64,000 nt of DNA from Pseudodesulfovibrio hydrargyri (GTDB lineage: Bacteria > Desulfobacterota > Desulfovibrionia > Desulfovibrionales > Desulfovibrionaceae): contig NZ_LKAQ01000001.1 of NCBI RefSeq assembly GCF_001874525.1, positions 868,001-932,000 of the forward strand, read 5' to 3'. A model generated the notes under the pieces. The model was not told the origin of the DNA, made no database searches, and worked only from the letters and a program-made list of their open reading frames with translations. Every line of letters starts with the position of its first letter. Position 1 is the first letter of the stretch. Made by a program: the position numbers and the translations under genes. Of the stretch, positions 51,999-61,170 are shown piece after piece.

Positions 51999-53465
51999 AT
52001 GCTTGACCTGACCATCAACCCGCAGGGCCTCGAAAGCGCCGTGGCCTGCGCGCGCGAGAAGAATATCATCATCCCCACCCTGGAGCAGATGTGCCACCCG
52101 GAGAAGATCCCGGCCGCCGTCAAGGAGAAGCTCGGCTCCGTGGGCCTGTGGGACCTCAACCCGATCAACCTCTTCCGCATCTCCTGGAAGAACGAGCCCG
52201 CCGCGAGCGGCGGCGCCTACGCCGGGGTCAACCACATCGAACTGCCCTCGTCCCTGACCGGCGTTCCGGCGCGCATCGTCCTGCTGGTCGGCAAGTGGTT
52301 CCCCACCGGGGCCCACAAGGTCGGCGCGGCCTTCGGCTGCCTGGCCCCGCGCCTGGTTACCGGCCAGTTCGATCCGCGCAAGCAGAAGGCGGTCTGGCCG
52401 TCCACCGGCAACTACTGCCGGGGCGGTGCCTACGACTCCAACCTGCTCGGCTGCGAGTCCATCGCCATCCTGCCCGAGGGCATGAGCCAGGAGCGCTTCG
52501 ACTGGCTGTCCAAGGTCGCGGGCGAGACCATCAAGACCCCGGGTTCCGAGTCCAACGTCAAGGAGATCTTCGACAAGTGCTGGGAGCTGCGCAACAGCGG
52601 CGACGACATCATGATCTTCAACCAGTTCGACGACATGGGCAACTACCTGTGGCACTACACCGTGACCGGCAGGGCCATGGCCGAACTGATCGAGTCCCTG
52701 TCCGACGACGCCCAGAAGCACTTCAGGGGCGTGGTCCTGTCCACCGGTTCCGGCGGCACTTTAGCCGGCGGCGACTACCTCAAGCAGCGGTTCGCGGGCG
52801 TCAAGGTGGCCGCCTGCGAGGCCCTGCAGTGCCCCACCCTGCTGAACAACGGGTTCGGCGCGCACCGCATCGAGGGCATCGGCGACAAGCACGTGCCCTG
52901 GGTCCACAACGTGCGCAACACCGACATGGTCATCGCCGTGGACGATGAGGTGCCCATGAATCTCATCCGGTTGTTCAACGAGCCCGCGGGCATCGAGGCC
53001 CTCAAGGAGAACGGCGTGCCCGCCGAGATCGCCGAGAACCTCAACCTGCTCGGCATCTCCTCGGTGGCCAACATGGTTTCGGCCATCAAGTTCGCCAAAT
53101 ACTACGAGTTGGGCAAGGATGACGTGGTCCTGACCGTGGCCACGGACTCCATGGAGATGTACCAGAGCCGCCTGGCCGAACTGACCGGGGAAAAGGGCGA
53201 ATACGACGCCAAGGACGCCGCCTACTCCCGGGGCATGCTGGCCGCCACGACCATCGACAACATGGAGGAGCTCGGCTACTACGACCGCAAGCGCATCCAC
53301 AACCTCAAGTACTACACCTGGATCGAACAGCAGGGCATGGCCTTCGAGGACATCCAGGCCCAGTGGTACGACGAGAACTACTGGACGAGCGTCCAGAAGC
53401 TGGCCCCCGAGGTGGACAGGCTGATCAACGAATTCAACGCCCGCACCGGCCTGCTCGAGGACTAG
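51999..53465 (+). CDS. PLP-dependent enzyme, cysteine-synthase/tryptophan-synthase-beta-like family
   Basis: The 488-residue enzyme has the fold-type II core: Schiff-base Lys107 (PTGAHKVGAAFG), the Asn-containing segment WPSTGNYCRGGAYDSN, and the phosphate loop LSTGSGGTLAGG near 247-258. There is a long C-terminal extension (about 385-488). It is unlike the E. coli diaminopropionate ammonia-lyase YgeX in detail but stands in the same kind of neighbourhood, before a YgeY-type hydrolase. A lyase or deaminase reaction is likely; the amino acid substrate is not known. It is encoded 21 bases after the other PLP enzyme. Confidence 0.8.
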   Translation: MLDLTINPQGLESAVACAREKNIIIPTLEQMCHPEKIPAAVKEKLGSVGLWDLNPINLFRISWKNEPAASGGAYAGVNHIELPSSLTGVPARIVLLVGKWFPTGAHKVGAAFGCLAPRLVTGQFDPRKQKAVWPSTGNYCRGGAYDSNLLGCESIAILPEGMSQERFDWLSKVAGETIKTPGSESNVKEIFDKCWELRNSGDDIMIFNQFDDMGNYLWHYTVTGRAMAELIESLSDDAQKHFRGVVLSTGSGGTLAGGDYLKQRFAGVKVAACEALQCPTLLNNGFGAHRIEGIGDKHVPWVHNVRNTDMVIAVDDEVPMNLIRLFNEPAGIEALKENGVPAEIAENLNLLGISSVANMVSAIKFAKYYELGKDDVVLTVATDSMEMYQSRLAELTGEKGEYDAKDAAYSRGMLAATTIDNMEELGYYDRKRIHNLKYYTWIEQQGMAFEDIQAQWYDENYWTSVQKLAPEVDRLINEFNARTGLLED

Positions 53466-53473
53466 GAGGGGAC

Positions 53474-54667
53474 ATGCCGAACAAGGAAAAATACTGCAAC
53501 CTGAGCGTGGCCCTGTGCCAGGAGCTGGTCTCCCTGCCCAGCGTGTCCGGCGAGGAGAACGACGTGGCCAAGGCGTTGGCCGCGGCCATGGAGGCCAACG
53601 GCTTCCACAAGGTCACCGTGGACCGCTACGGCAACGTCGTCGGCCGCATCAAGGGCAACAAGCCCGGCCCGTGCATCCTGTTCGACGGGCACATGGACGT
53701 GGTTCCGGTGCCCGATCCCTCGGCCTGGACCCAGGCCCCGTTCGGCGGGGACATCGTGGACGGCAAGGTCTACGGCCGGGGCACCTCGGACATGAAGGGC
53801 GCCCTGTCCGCCATGGTCGGGGCCGCCTGCTGGTTCGCCAAGGAGACCAGGGGCAAGTTCGCGGGCGAGGTCTGCGTGGCCGGCGTGGTCCACGAGGAGC
53901 TCTTCGAGGGCATCGCCGCGCGAGAGATATCCCAGGCGGTCAAGCCGGACTTCGTCATCATCGGCGAGGCGTCCGAGCTGAACCTCAAGATCGGCCAGCG
54001 CGGCCGCGCCGAAATCGTGGTCGAGACCATGGGCGTGCCCGCCCACTCGGCCAACCCGGACGCGGGCGTCAACGCCGTGCACCTGATGACCGACCTGATC
54101 CGCGAGATCGACAAGATCCAGGCCCCCTCCCAGGACGTCCTGGGCAAGGGCATCTGCGTGCTCACGGACATCAAGTCCACGCCCTACCCCGGCTCATCCG
54201 TGGTTCCCAGCGGCTGCCGGGCCACCTACGACCGCCGCCTGCTGGTGGGCGAGACCCCGGAATCGGTCCTGGCCCCCATCAACGAGGCCATCGCCCGGTT
54301 GTCCGAGGCCAACCCGAACTTCAAGGCCAAGGCGTACTTCGCCAAGGGCAAGGAGAAATGCTACACCGGCGTGCACATCCAGGGCGAACGGTTCTTCCCG
54401 GGCTGGCTGTTCGACCAGGACGCCCCGTTCGTGGCCGCCGCCCTGGCCGGGCTGCGCAACGCCGGGCTCGAACCCGGCCTGTCCCACTACTCCTTCTGCA
54501 CCAACGGCTCCCACTACGCGGGCGAAGCGGGTATCCGCACCTTGGGCTACGGCCCGTCCCGCGAGAACCTGGCCCACACCATCGACGAACACATCGAGGT
54601 GGACCAGCTGCACAAGGTCACCGTCGGCTACAAGGCCATCATCGAGGCCCTGCTGGCCTGCGAATAA
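53474..54667 (+). CDS. YgeY-type M20 metallohydrolase
   Basis: The 397-residue M20 peptidase-family enzyme carries its dizinc site: His73 and Asp75 (DGHMDVVP), bridging Asp106 (GRGTSDMKG), catalytic Glu141/Glu142 (VVHEELFEG), and later His/Glu ligands (FVIIGEASELN; the C-terminal NLAHTIDEHIEV). It hydrolyses an N-acyl or N-carbamoyl amide bond. YgeY homologues are grouped with hydantoinase and diaminopropionate lyase in anaerobic purine/ureide-catabolic loci of other bacteria. GGAGGGGAC precedes the start at 53474. Confidence 0.88.
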   Translation: MPNKEKYCNLSVALCQELVSLPSVSGEENDVAKALAAAMEANGFHKVTVDRYGNVVGRIKGNKPGPCILFDGHMDVVPVPDPSAWTQAPFGGDIVDGKVYGRGTSDMKGALSAMVGAACWFAKETRGKFAGEVCVAGVVHEELFEGIAAREISQAVKPDFVIIGEASELNLKIGQRGRAEIVVETMGVPAHSANPDAGVNAVHLMTDLIREIDKIQAPSQDVLGKGICVLTDIKSTPYPGSSVVPSGCRATYDRRLLVGETPESVLAPINEAIARLSEANPNFKAKAYFAKGKEKCYTGVHIQGERFFPGWLFDQDAPFVAAALAGLRNAGLEPGLSHYSFCTNGSHYAGEAGIRTLGYGPSRENLAHTIDEHIEVDQLHKVTVGYKAIIEALLACE

Positions 54668-54683
54668 CCTTCAAGGAATCGCC

Positions 54684-56273
54684 ATGAGCATCCGCATCGA
54701 AAACGCCCGCATCATCGATGGCACCGGCAGCCCGGCCACGCCCGGCTCCGTGCGCGTCGAAAACGGCGTCATCACCCACGTGGGCCCGAATGCGCCCGAG
54801 GCGGACCAGACCATCGACGCCGAGGGGCGCGTGGTCTGCCCCGGGTTCATCGACACCCACTCCCACTCGGACCTGGTGGTCATGGAGGACCCGTTCATTT
54901 GGCCCAAGATCCGCCAGGGCGTGACCACGGAAATCCTGGGCCAGGACGGCATCTCCATGGCCCCCCTGCCCCGGCGCCACATCCCGGCCTGGCGCAAGAA
55001 CCTGAGCGGCCTGGAGGGCGAGTCCGAGGCCCTGGACTGGACCTGGGAGACCACCGACGGCTACCTCGCGCGCCTGGAACAGTCCGGCGCGGGCACCAAT
55101 CTCTGCTACCTGGCCCCGCACGGCAACGTGCGCATGGAGGCCATGGGGTTGGACGACCGCAAGGCCGGTCCCGGCGACCTCAAACTACTCCAGGCGGTGC
55201 TGCGCCGCGAACTGGAGGCCGGGGCCTTCGGCCTGTCCACCGGGCTGATCTACCCGCCCTGCACCTACGCGGACAAGGCCGAGATGGAGGCGCTCTGCTC
55301 GGTGGCCGCCGAGTTCGGACGCCCGCTGGTCATCCACCAGCGCAGCGAGGCCGACACCATCCTCGAATCCATGGACGAGGTGCTCGACATCGCCCGCACC
55401 ACCGGCGTGCACGTCCACTTCTCCCACTTCAAGATCTGCGGCAAGTACAACGCCGACAAGTTCGAGCGCGTCCTCGCCCTGCTCGACCGGGCCGCCGACG
55501 AAGGCCTCAAGGTGACCATCGACCAGTACCCCTATGTGGCGGGCTCGACCATGCTCGGGGCCATCCTGCCCCCCTGGGCCCACGCGGGCGGCACGGACAA
55601 GCTCCTGGAGCGCCTCGCCGACGAGAAATCCCGGGCACGCATGCTCCGCGACATCCGCGAAGGCATCCCCGGCTGGGACAACTTCGTGGCCTTTGCGGGC
55701 GTGGACGGCATCTTCGTCACCAGCACGCGCACCAAGGCCAACGGGGACGCCGTGGGCAAGACCCTGGTGGAACTCGGTGTGATGCGCGGCAAGCCGCCGC
55801 TCGAAGCCGCCCTCGACCTCCTGCTCCAGGAGGAAAACGCGGTCGGCATGGTCGACTTCTACGGCCTGGAGGAGCACGTCAAGGCGTTCATGGTCCGCTC
55901 GGAAATGAACGTCTGCACCGACGGCCTGCTCGGCGGCACGCCCCACCCCCGCACCTACGGGGCCTTCCCCCGGGTGCTCGGCAAATACGTGCGCGAGGAA
56001 AAGGTCATGCCGCTCGAGACCGCCATCCGCAAGATGACCGGCAAACCGGCGGAAACCTTCAAAATCGACAGGCGCGGCCTGCTCAAGCCCGGCTACCACG
56101 CCGACATCGTCCTGCTCGATCCGGACACCGTGCGCGACAACGGCACCTACACCGAACCGCGCCAACACCCCACCGGCATCGACCTGGTCATGGTCAACGG
56201 CACCATCCTCCACGGCCCCGCCGCAGAGGACACCCCCACCCCCTCCGGGCACGTGCTCAGGCTAAGCAGATAA
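54684..56273 (+). CDS. N-acyl-D-amino-acid deacylase (D-aminoacylase) family
   Basis: The 529-residue amidohydrolase has the metal motif DTHSHSD (His59, His61) and the D-aminoacylase pattern GAFGLSTGLIYPPCTYA near 175-191, where Cys is a zinc ligand in characterised members. His residues at HQRSEAD and HFSHFKI segments complete the site. It would release a D- or related amino acid from an N-acyl or N-carbamoyl form for the PLP enzymes. AAGGAATC precedes ATG. It is the last gene of the TRAP operon. Confidence 0.88.
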   Translation: MSIRIENARIIDGTGSPATPGSVRVENGVITHVGPNAPEADQTIDAEGRVVCPGFIDTHSHSDLVVMEDPFIWPKIRQGVTTEILGQDGISMAPLPRRHIPAWRKNLSGLEGESEALDWTWETTDGYLARLEQSGAGTNLCYLAPHGNVRMEAMGLDDRKAGPGDLKLLQAVLRRELEAGAFGLSTGLIYPPCTYADKAEMEALCSVAAEFGRPLVIHQRSEADTILESMDEVLDIARTTGVHVHFSHFKICGKYNADKFERVLALLDRAADEGLKVTIDQYPYVAGSTMLGAILPPWAHAGGTDKLLERLADEKSRARMLRDIREGIPGWDNFVAFAGVDGIFVTSTRTKANGDAVGKTLVELGVMRGKPPLEAALDLLLQEENAVGMVDFYGLEEHVKAFMVRSEMNVCTDGLLGGTPHPRTYGAFPRVLGKYVREEKVMPLETAIRKMTGKPAETFKIDRRGLLKPGYHADIVLLDPDTVRDNGTYTEPRQHPTGIDLVMVNGTILHGPAAEDTPTPSGHVLRLSR

Positions 56274-56276
56274 GCA

Positions 56277-56395
56277 TGCCTCCGGCGGCTGGGGGAAGGG
56301 GAAGGAAAACCCTTTGAAAAGGGCTTTTCCTTCCCCTTCCCCCAGACCCCCATCCCCATCCTTTCCGAAACTTTTTGTCGCCGCTTCGCGGGTGT
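56277..56395 (+). repeat. Post-stop palindromic module, copy 4a
   Basis: Starting four bases past the D-aminoacylase stop: GCCTCCGGCGG, hairpin 56291-56343, CCCCCATCCCCATCC and TCGCCGCTTCGCGG. It is nearly the reverse complement of 7675-7785, so two independent genes carry almost the same 3' module. Confidence 0.75.
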
Positions 56396-56504
56396 GCGGG
56401 CGCGTGAAACCCATCGCCTTCACAGACAATTCACCTAGCTCGAACACAGGAAAAAGAAGGGGCACGGAATCTCTCGCCCCTCCTCCCGCGCGCATGCGCA
56501 TACA

Positions 56505-56600
56505 AAAGGTTTGGGAGGGAAGAGGGGATGGGGGGTTCGGGGGAAGGGGAGAGGGGAACCTTTTGGGAAAAAGGTTCCCCTCTCCCCTTCCCCCGATTCT
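56505..56600 (-). repeat. Post-stop palindromic module, copy 4b
   Basis: Faces copy 4a and follows the Kef-type gene stop on the minus strand: a hairpin at 56539-56594 (GGGGGAAGGGGAGAGGGG arms), then CCCCCCATCCCCTCTTCCC and AAACCTTTTG. It is diverged in the inner stem but the arms remain paired. Confidence 0.7.
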
Positions 56601-56603
56601 TCC

Positions 56604-58601
56604 TTACGCCACGCAGTCGATGGTGGCGCCGGATTCGGTGCGGGAGAAGGTGCAGAACCGGGAGCGGTCCTGGTCGTTGCCGATGAAGGCCACGAGGTCG
56701 CCGGGCTCGAGGGTGTAGGTCGCGTCCGGGTTGGTTTTGAGTTGGCCGTCGCGGACCACGCCGACGATGGACGCGCCGGTGGCCTTGCGGACGTTGCTTT
56801 CGCCGATGGTTTTTCCGGCCAGGGGGCTGGAGGCCGGGACCTTGATCCACTGCAGGTCGAACTGCTGTTCCGCGCCCCGGAACTGGATGAGTTCTCGGTA
56901 TTCGTTGGAGGAGTCGGACAGCACGGAATAGAACTCCTGGCGGATGCGGTCGGTGTGGCGCAGGATTTCCACGGGCGACTTGCCCAGGCGCAGCAGGGAC
57001 TGGCGGGACATCTCCAGGCTGGCCTCGAGTTCCGGGAGCACGGCCTCGTCCGCGCCCAGCTCCTTCATGTCGTGCAGGTGGTCGCGGGTGGTGGACCGGG
57101 CGATGATGTCCAGATCCGGGTTGTCGTGCCGGACGTGCTGAATGATGGTCCGGATGGTCACCAGATCGGGCACGGTGACGATGAGCTGGGCCGCCCGGGC
57201 CAGCCCGGCGGCCTCGAGGACGATCTCCTGGCTGGCGTCGCCGTAGACCGCCGGGATGCCCGCCTTCTTGGCCTGCTCGAAGCGCCGGTGGTCCAGTTCC
57301 ACGACCACGTGGGTCAGATCGAACCGTCTGAGGATCTGGGCTATTTCCAGGCCCACCCGGCCCGCGCCGAGGATGATCACGTGGCCGCTCAGCCCCTGAG
57401 GCATATTGGACGATTCCAGCTCCTCATGGGAGAACCAGCGCTTGCGCAGGGCGTAGAGCCGGGCGGTCTGGCCGGAGATGATCGGGGTCAGGACCATGGA
57501 GATGATGGTCACGGTCATGATCATGGAATAGATCTCGCGCGGAATGGACCCGGTGGACAGGCCGAGCCGGGCCAGGACAAAGGCGAACTCGCCGATCTGG
57601 AACAGGCCGAGCCCCACGGCCAGGGGCACGACGTTGCGGTAGCGGAATATCTTGGCGACCACGGCGAAGATGAGCCCCTTGCCCACGCAAAGCACGGTCA
57701 GCAGCCAGAGGACCCGGCCGAGGTGCTCCACCAGGTACATGGGGTTGAAGAGCATGCCCACCGAGGAGAAGAACAGCAGCCCGAAAATGTCGCGCAGGGG
57801 GATGATGTCGGACAGGGCCTGGTGGCCGAAGTCCGACTCGGACAGGACCATGCCGGCCACGAACGCGCCGAAGGCGAAGGACAGCCCGGCCAGGTAGGTG
57901 ACGTAACCCACACCCAGGCCGATGGCCGCGATGGCCAGCAGGAAGAGCTCGCGCGAGCCGAGTTGGGCGATGCGGGCCATGAGCCAGGGCAGCAGGCGCG
58001 TGCCGAGCAGGATCATGGAGGCCAGGAACAGGGCGGCCTTGACCAGGGCGAAGCCGAGCTTGGGCAGGCCGACCACCGGGTCGTTCAGCTCGGGCAGGAC
58101 GATCATCATGGGCACCACGGCCAGGTCCTGGACGATGAGCATGCCGATCATGACCTTGGACGACAGGGTGCCGAGCCAGCCCTGGTTCATCAGGGTCTTG
58201 AGGATGACCATGGTGCTGGAGAAGGAGGCCAGCGCCCCCAGCCACAGGGAGGACTTCCAGTCGAATCCCATGAAGTGGCCGATGGCGAAGCCGAGCGCCA
58301 TGGTCAGGAGCATTTGCACGGGCGTGCCGATGAGGGCCACCCACTTCACCGGCTTGAGGTCCTTGAAGGAGAATTCCAGCCCCAGGGCGAACAGGAGCAG
58401 GGCGATGCCGATTTCGGCCAGCAGTTCGATCTCGTGCGCCCCGGACACGGTCAGCCCGCCGGTGTACGGCCCGAGCAGCACCCCGGACAGGATGTAGCCG
58501 AGGATGATCGGCTGGCCCACCCGCTGGGCCGCCAGCCCGCAAAAGAAGGCGAAAACGATGATCAGGATGATATCCGTGGCAAGGCCCATGTCCAGGTCCA
58601 C
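56604..58601 (-). CDS. Kef/CPA2-type monovalent cation:proton antiporter with RCK domain
   Basis: The 665-residue protein has a CPA2 membrane part (about 1-380, twelve or so segments, with [19 protein letters not shown] near 268-286), a TrkA-N/RCK_N Rossmann domain ([17 protein letters not shown] near 414-430) and a TrkA-C domain at the end (about 575-655). It should exchange potassium or sodium for protons under nucleotide control. No KefG/F ancillary subunit is adjacent. Single gene, leftward. Confidence 0.9.
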   Translation of the reverse strand: MDLDMGLATDIILIIVFAFFCGLAAQRVGQPIILGYILSGVLLGPYTGGLTVSGAHEIELLAEIGIALLLFALGLEFSFKDLKPVKWVALIGTPVQMLLTMALGFAIGHFMGFDWKSSLWLGALASFSSTMVILKTLMNQGWLGTLSSKVMIGMLIVQDLAVVPMMIVLPELNDPVVGLPKLGFALVKAALFLASMILLGTRLLPWLMARIAQLGSRELFLLAIAAIGLGVGYVTYLAGLSFAFGAFVAGMVLSESDFGHQALSDIIPLRDIFGLLFFSSVGMLFNPMYLVEHLGRVLWLLTVLCVGKGLIFAVVAKIFRYRNVVPLAVGLGLFQIGEFAFVLARLGLSTGSIPREIYSMIMTVTIISMVLTPIISGQTARLYALRKRWFSHEELESSNMPQGLSGHVIILGAGRVGLEIAQILRRFDLTHVVVELDHRRFEQAKKAGIPAVYGDASQEIVLEAAGLARAAQLIVTVPDLVTIRTIIQHVRHDNPDLDIIARSTTRDHLHDMKELGADEAVLPELEASLEMSRQSLLRLGKSPVEILRHTDRIRQEFYSVLSDSSNEYRELIQFRGAEQQFDLQWIKVPASSPLAGKTIGESNVRKATGASIVGVVRDGQLKTNPDATYTLEPGDLVAFIGNDQDRSRFCTFSRTESGATIDCVA

Positions 58602-58995
58602 CTCGTGTTGCGTTGTCGTGCGCGGGCCGGAAAGTCGGCCGTTTCGCGGTCGCGGAGTTTTACCATAAAGGGTATCCCGGCCGGAATCCAGATGAAAAGG
58701 AATGAAGCCGGCGACGACTCAACACTTATTTTTCATTGACTTTCCTTTTGGCATACCTGGTTCGCCCCATGGAGGCGGGCCCTTTCCGGCGACGTCCCGG
58801 GGCCCGCGCCAAACCGCCTTCCCGCCCTGTTTTTCGCTTTCATACTACATTTTTGTATACATCTTGTTTCAAATATGTACGAAAACGCACAATTGTAGGC
58901 ACGCCTGAATACCTATTTGATTGTGATCATTGTATTTCATGGAGTGGCACAGTGTATGCTCACAGAGACATAAATACCCAAACAAGGCGTAGCGA
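58602..58995. other. Intergenic region, Kef-type antiporter to trmO
   Basis: The region from about 58830 to 58995 is AT-rich. It holds the sigma-54-like element at 58945. No gene is recognised. Confidence 0.5.
58945..58960 (+). promoter_or_regulatory. Sigma-54-like promoter (-24/-12) before trmO
   Basis: TGGCACAGTGTATGCT has a complete TGGCAC block and GG-GC spacing of 12; the -12 block has one mismatch. Predicted start near 58971, 25 bases before the gene. Confidence 0.55.
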
Positions 58996-59502
58996 ATGCA
59001 GATCACCTACCGACCCATAGGCTTTTTTCATACCCCGCACCAATGCACCACGGGCATGCCCATTCAGCCCTCCGGAGCCCAGGGGATCAAAGGGACCATC
59101 AAGATCCTGCCCGAGTTCCGCGAGGGCCTCCGGGACATCGAGGGATTCTCGCATCTGATCATCCTCTACCACCTGCACGAGATACAGGGCCAGGAACTGA
59201 CCGTGATCCCTTTCCTGGACAAGAACCCCCACGGCATCTTCGCCACCCGGTCGCCCAAGCGGCCCAACCCGCTGGGGTTGTCGGTCATGTCCCTGTGCGG
59301 GGTCTCGGAAGAGGGCATCATCCTGAACAACGTGGACGTGCTCGACGGCACGCCGGTCATCGATATCAAGCCCTATGTCCCGGACTTCGACGTCTGGCCC
59401 GCCGACCGCGTGGGCTGGTTCGATGGCAAGTCCTGCAACGCCACGACCAAGCGCAGCGACGACCGGTTCGCGGCCTGTTCCCTCGAGGACACGGGGAGCT
59501 GA
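58996..59502 (+). CDS. trmO: TrmO-family tRNA methyltransferase (TsaA domain)
   Basis: The 168-residue beta-barrel protein has the family core: RPIGFFHTPHQ, then FREGLRDIEGFSHLIILYHLH, GIFATRSPKRPNPLGLSVM and VLDGTPVIDIKPYVPDFD. Members N6-methylate threonylcarbamoyl-adenosine 37 of tRNA using SAM; some single-domain TsaA proteins have other roles. It lies five bases before the first alpha/beta hydrolase, an odd pairing. Confidence 0.9.
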   Translation: MQITYRPIGFFHTPHQCTTGMPIQPSGAQGIKGTIKILPEFREGLRDIEGFSHLIILYHLHEIQGQELTVIPFLDKNPHGIFATRSPKRPNPLGLSVMSLCGVSEEGIILNNVDVLDGTPVIDIKPYVPDFDVWPADRVGWFDGKSCNATTKRSDDRFAACSLEDTGS

Positions 59503-59506
59503 CGCC

Positions 59507-60202
59507 ATGGCCGCGTTCCTGCTCGTGCACGGCGCCTTCCAGGGCGGCTGGATATGGGACGAAACCGCCCGGCGTCTTCGCGGAGACGGGCACGAGGTCC
59601 ACGCCCCGACACTGACCGGGTGCGGCTATCTGGCCGGTGGCCTGCGCCAGGGAGTGGATCTGCATACCTTCATCCAGGACGTGTCCGACTATATCTTCCT
59701 GCACGACCTGAAGGACGTGACCCTGGTGGCCCACAGTTTTTCCGGGATGATCTGCGCGGGCGCGGCCAAACGCGTCCCGCACCTGATACGGCGCATGGTC
59801 TTCGTGGACGCCGCCATCCCGGAGTCCAACACGAGTTTCGCGGACCTGGGGGGCGAGGCCTTCCGGGTCATGCTGGACAATCACCGCAGCGGAGGCTGGA
59901 AGGTGCGCCCCTGGCCGCTGCCCGCCTTCGGTGTGACCGGCGAACGGGAGCAGTGGTTTTCGGCCCGGCTGAGGGACTTCCCCGAAGCGGCCTTCACCAC
60001 GCCCTTTCCCGGCGAATTCGAGCCCGACGGGCTTCCGGCGGCCTTCATCGGCTGCACCGGCACCGTCAACGCGATGATACAGGGCATGGCAGCCAGGGCA
60101 TCCGGCCTGGGGTGGCCCGTCCTCTCCCTCGATTCGGCGCACAGTCCGATGACAACGCATCCCGAAGAACTCGCGGCCCTGCTGTCCGGGTTCGGCGGTT
60201 GA
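59507..60202 (+). CDS. Alpha/beta hydrolase
   Basis: The 231-residue protein has the oxyanion loop LVHGAFQGGW (near 5-14), nucleophile elbow VAHSFSGM (Ser near 81) and C-terminal catalytic His in SAHSPMTTHP. It resembles small esterase/hydroxynitrile-lyase-like hydrolases. GGGGAGC precedes ATG. It is in tandem with a diverged paralogue 24 bases later. Confidence 0.88.
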   Translation: MAAFLLVHGAFQGGWIWDETARRLRGDGHEVHAPTLTGCGYLAGGLRQGVDLHTFIQDVSDYIFLHDLKDVTLVAHSFSGMICAGAAKRVPHLIRRMVFVDAAIPESNTSFADLGGEAFRVMLDNHRSGGWKVRPWPLPAFGVTGEREQWFSARLRDFPEAAFTTPFPGEFEPDGLPAAFIGCTGTVNAMIQGMAARASGLGWPVLSLDSAHSPMTTHPEELAALLSGFGG

Positions 60203-60226
60203 CGCACAACATTACCGAGGTGAATC

Positions 60227-61042
60227 ATGGCAGTTTTCGTTCTTTTGCACGACGCTTTTCAGGGCGGGTGGGTCTGGCGCCAGACGGCCCGCGAACTGCG
60301 CGACCTCGGACACGAGGTCCACACACCGAGCTACGCCGGACGCACGCTGCCCCTTGACACGGATAGCGCGGACAGCCCGGCCCGGGCCGCCCTGGAAAAC
60401 CTGGTCCGCTACTTTAAGACCGAGGACATCACCGGCGCGGCGATCGTCTGCTCGGGCTGGTCCGGCCTGCTCGGCCCGGCCCTGGCCGCGGCCCTGCCCT
60501 CGGCCGTGCGCACCCTGGTCTTCTGGGACGCCGTGGTCCCCGAGCCCGGCAAGAGTTTCATGGAGGTCTGCCCCGCCTCCCTGGCCGAGGCCATCGACGG
60601 CAACAGCGAGTCCGCCCAGGTCGCGCCCTTCGTATCCGGCCCGCTGACCTGGCTGGAGCTGTGCGAGGACTCCGCCTCGCTCCTGGCCCCGTTCCCCAGG
60701 CGGGCCTTCACCGAGCCGTACACCGGCCCGGCGCGGGGCCGCTGGCCCAAATCCCTGTTCGTGCACTCCCCGGACGAGGACGGGCCCGGCTCGCCGTTTG
60801 TCCGCGAGGCGGTCGAAGGGACGGGCATGCCGTGGTTAGAACTGAATATGTACGAGTACCCGCTCCTGGGCCGGGCGCAGGAACTGGCCCTGCTTCTGGC
60901 GGACCAGGCCGCGTCCGGCCCCTCGCGCAGCCAGGATGGCTGCGCCCGGAACACCATGCCGCACGAGCTGCGCATGCAGTATTGTTCGCATTACAGGAAA
61001 CGCCACGAGATGGCCGTGGCCTGTGAAGGAATTGACGCCTGA
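60227..61042 (+). CDS. Alpha/beta hydrolase-fold protein, probably inactive
   Basis: The 271-residue paralogue of the preceding hydrolase keeps the oxyanion segment LLHDAFQGGWVW. Aligned to VAHSFSGM the elbow reads VCSGWSGL, so Gly replaces the nucleophile Ser, and the catalytic His position reads MYEYPLL with no His. It should be catalytically dead or use a different chemistry. The C-terminal 40 residues (from about 230) are an extension with three Cys. GAGGTGAATC precedes ATG. Confidence 0.8.
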   Translation: MAVFVLLHDAFQGGWVWRQTARELRDLGHEVHTPSYAGRTLPLDTDSADSPARAALENLVRYFKTEDITGAAIVCSGWSGLLGPALAAALPSAVRTLVFWDAVVPEPGKSFMEVCPASLAEAIDGNSESAQVAPFVSGPLTWLELCEDSASLLAPFPRRAFTEPYTGPARGRWPKSLFVHSPDEDGPGSPFVREAVEGTGMPWLELNMYEYPLLGRAQELALLLADQAASGPSRSQDGCARNTMPHELRMQYCSHYRKRHEMAVACEGIDA

Positions 61043-61164
61043 CGGCGGGTTACCTCCTCCCGCCCGTCGGCAAGACGGCCCACGCCACCCGGGCCGCCAC
61101 CCTCGTCACCGTCCGCGCCGGAAGCCGCACCTTTGTCCGGCGCGGACGGGTCGTCGAGGATTGA
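61039..61164 (+). other. Coding-like tail in the -1 frame after the second hydrolase
   Basis: From CTG at 61039 a frame of 41 codons, with strong G/C third positions, reads LTAGYLLPPVGK...VVED to TGA 61164. It begins on the last base of the hydrolase's last sense codon, with no ATG or GTG start. It could be a frameshifted extension of the hydrolase or a remnant. Confidence 0.35.
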
Positions 61165-61170
61165 TCCCGC

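Noticed and set aside
53474..54667. Selenocysteine (in-frame TGA) in the YgeY-type gene or its neighbours
   Set aside because: YgeY homologues are often labelled selenium-linked, but no in-frame TGA or SECIS-like hairpin is seen here.
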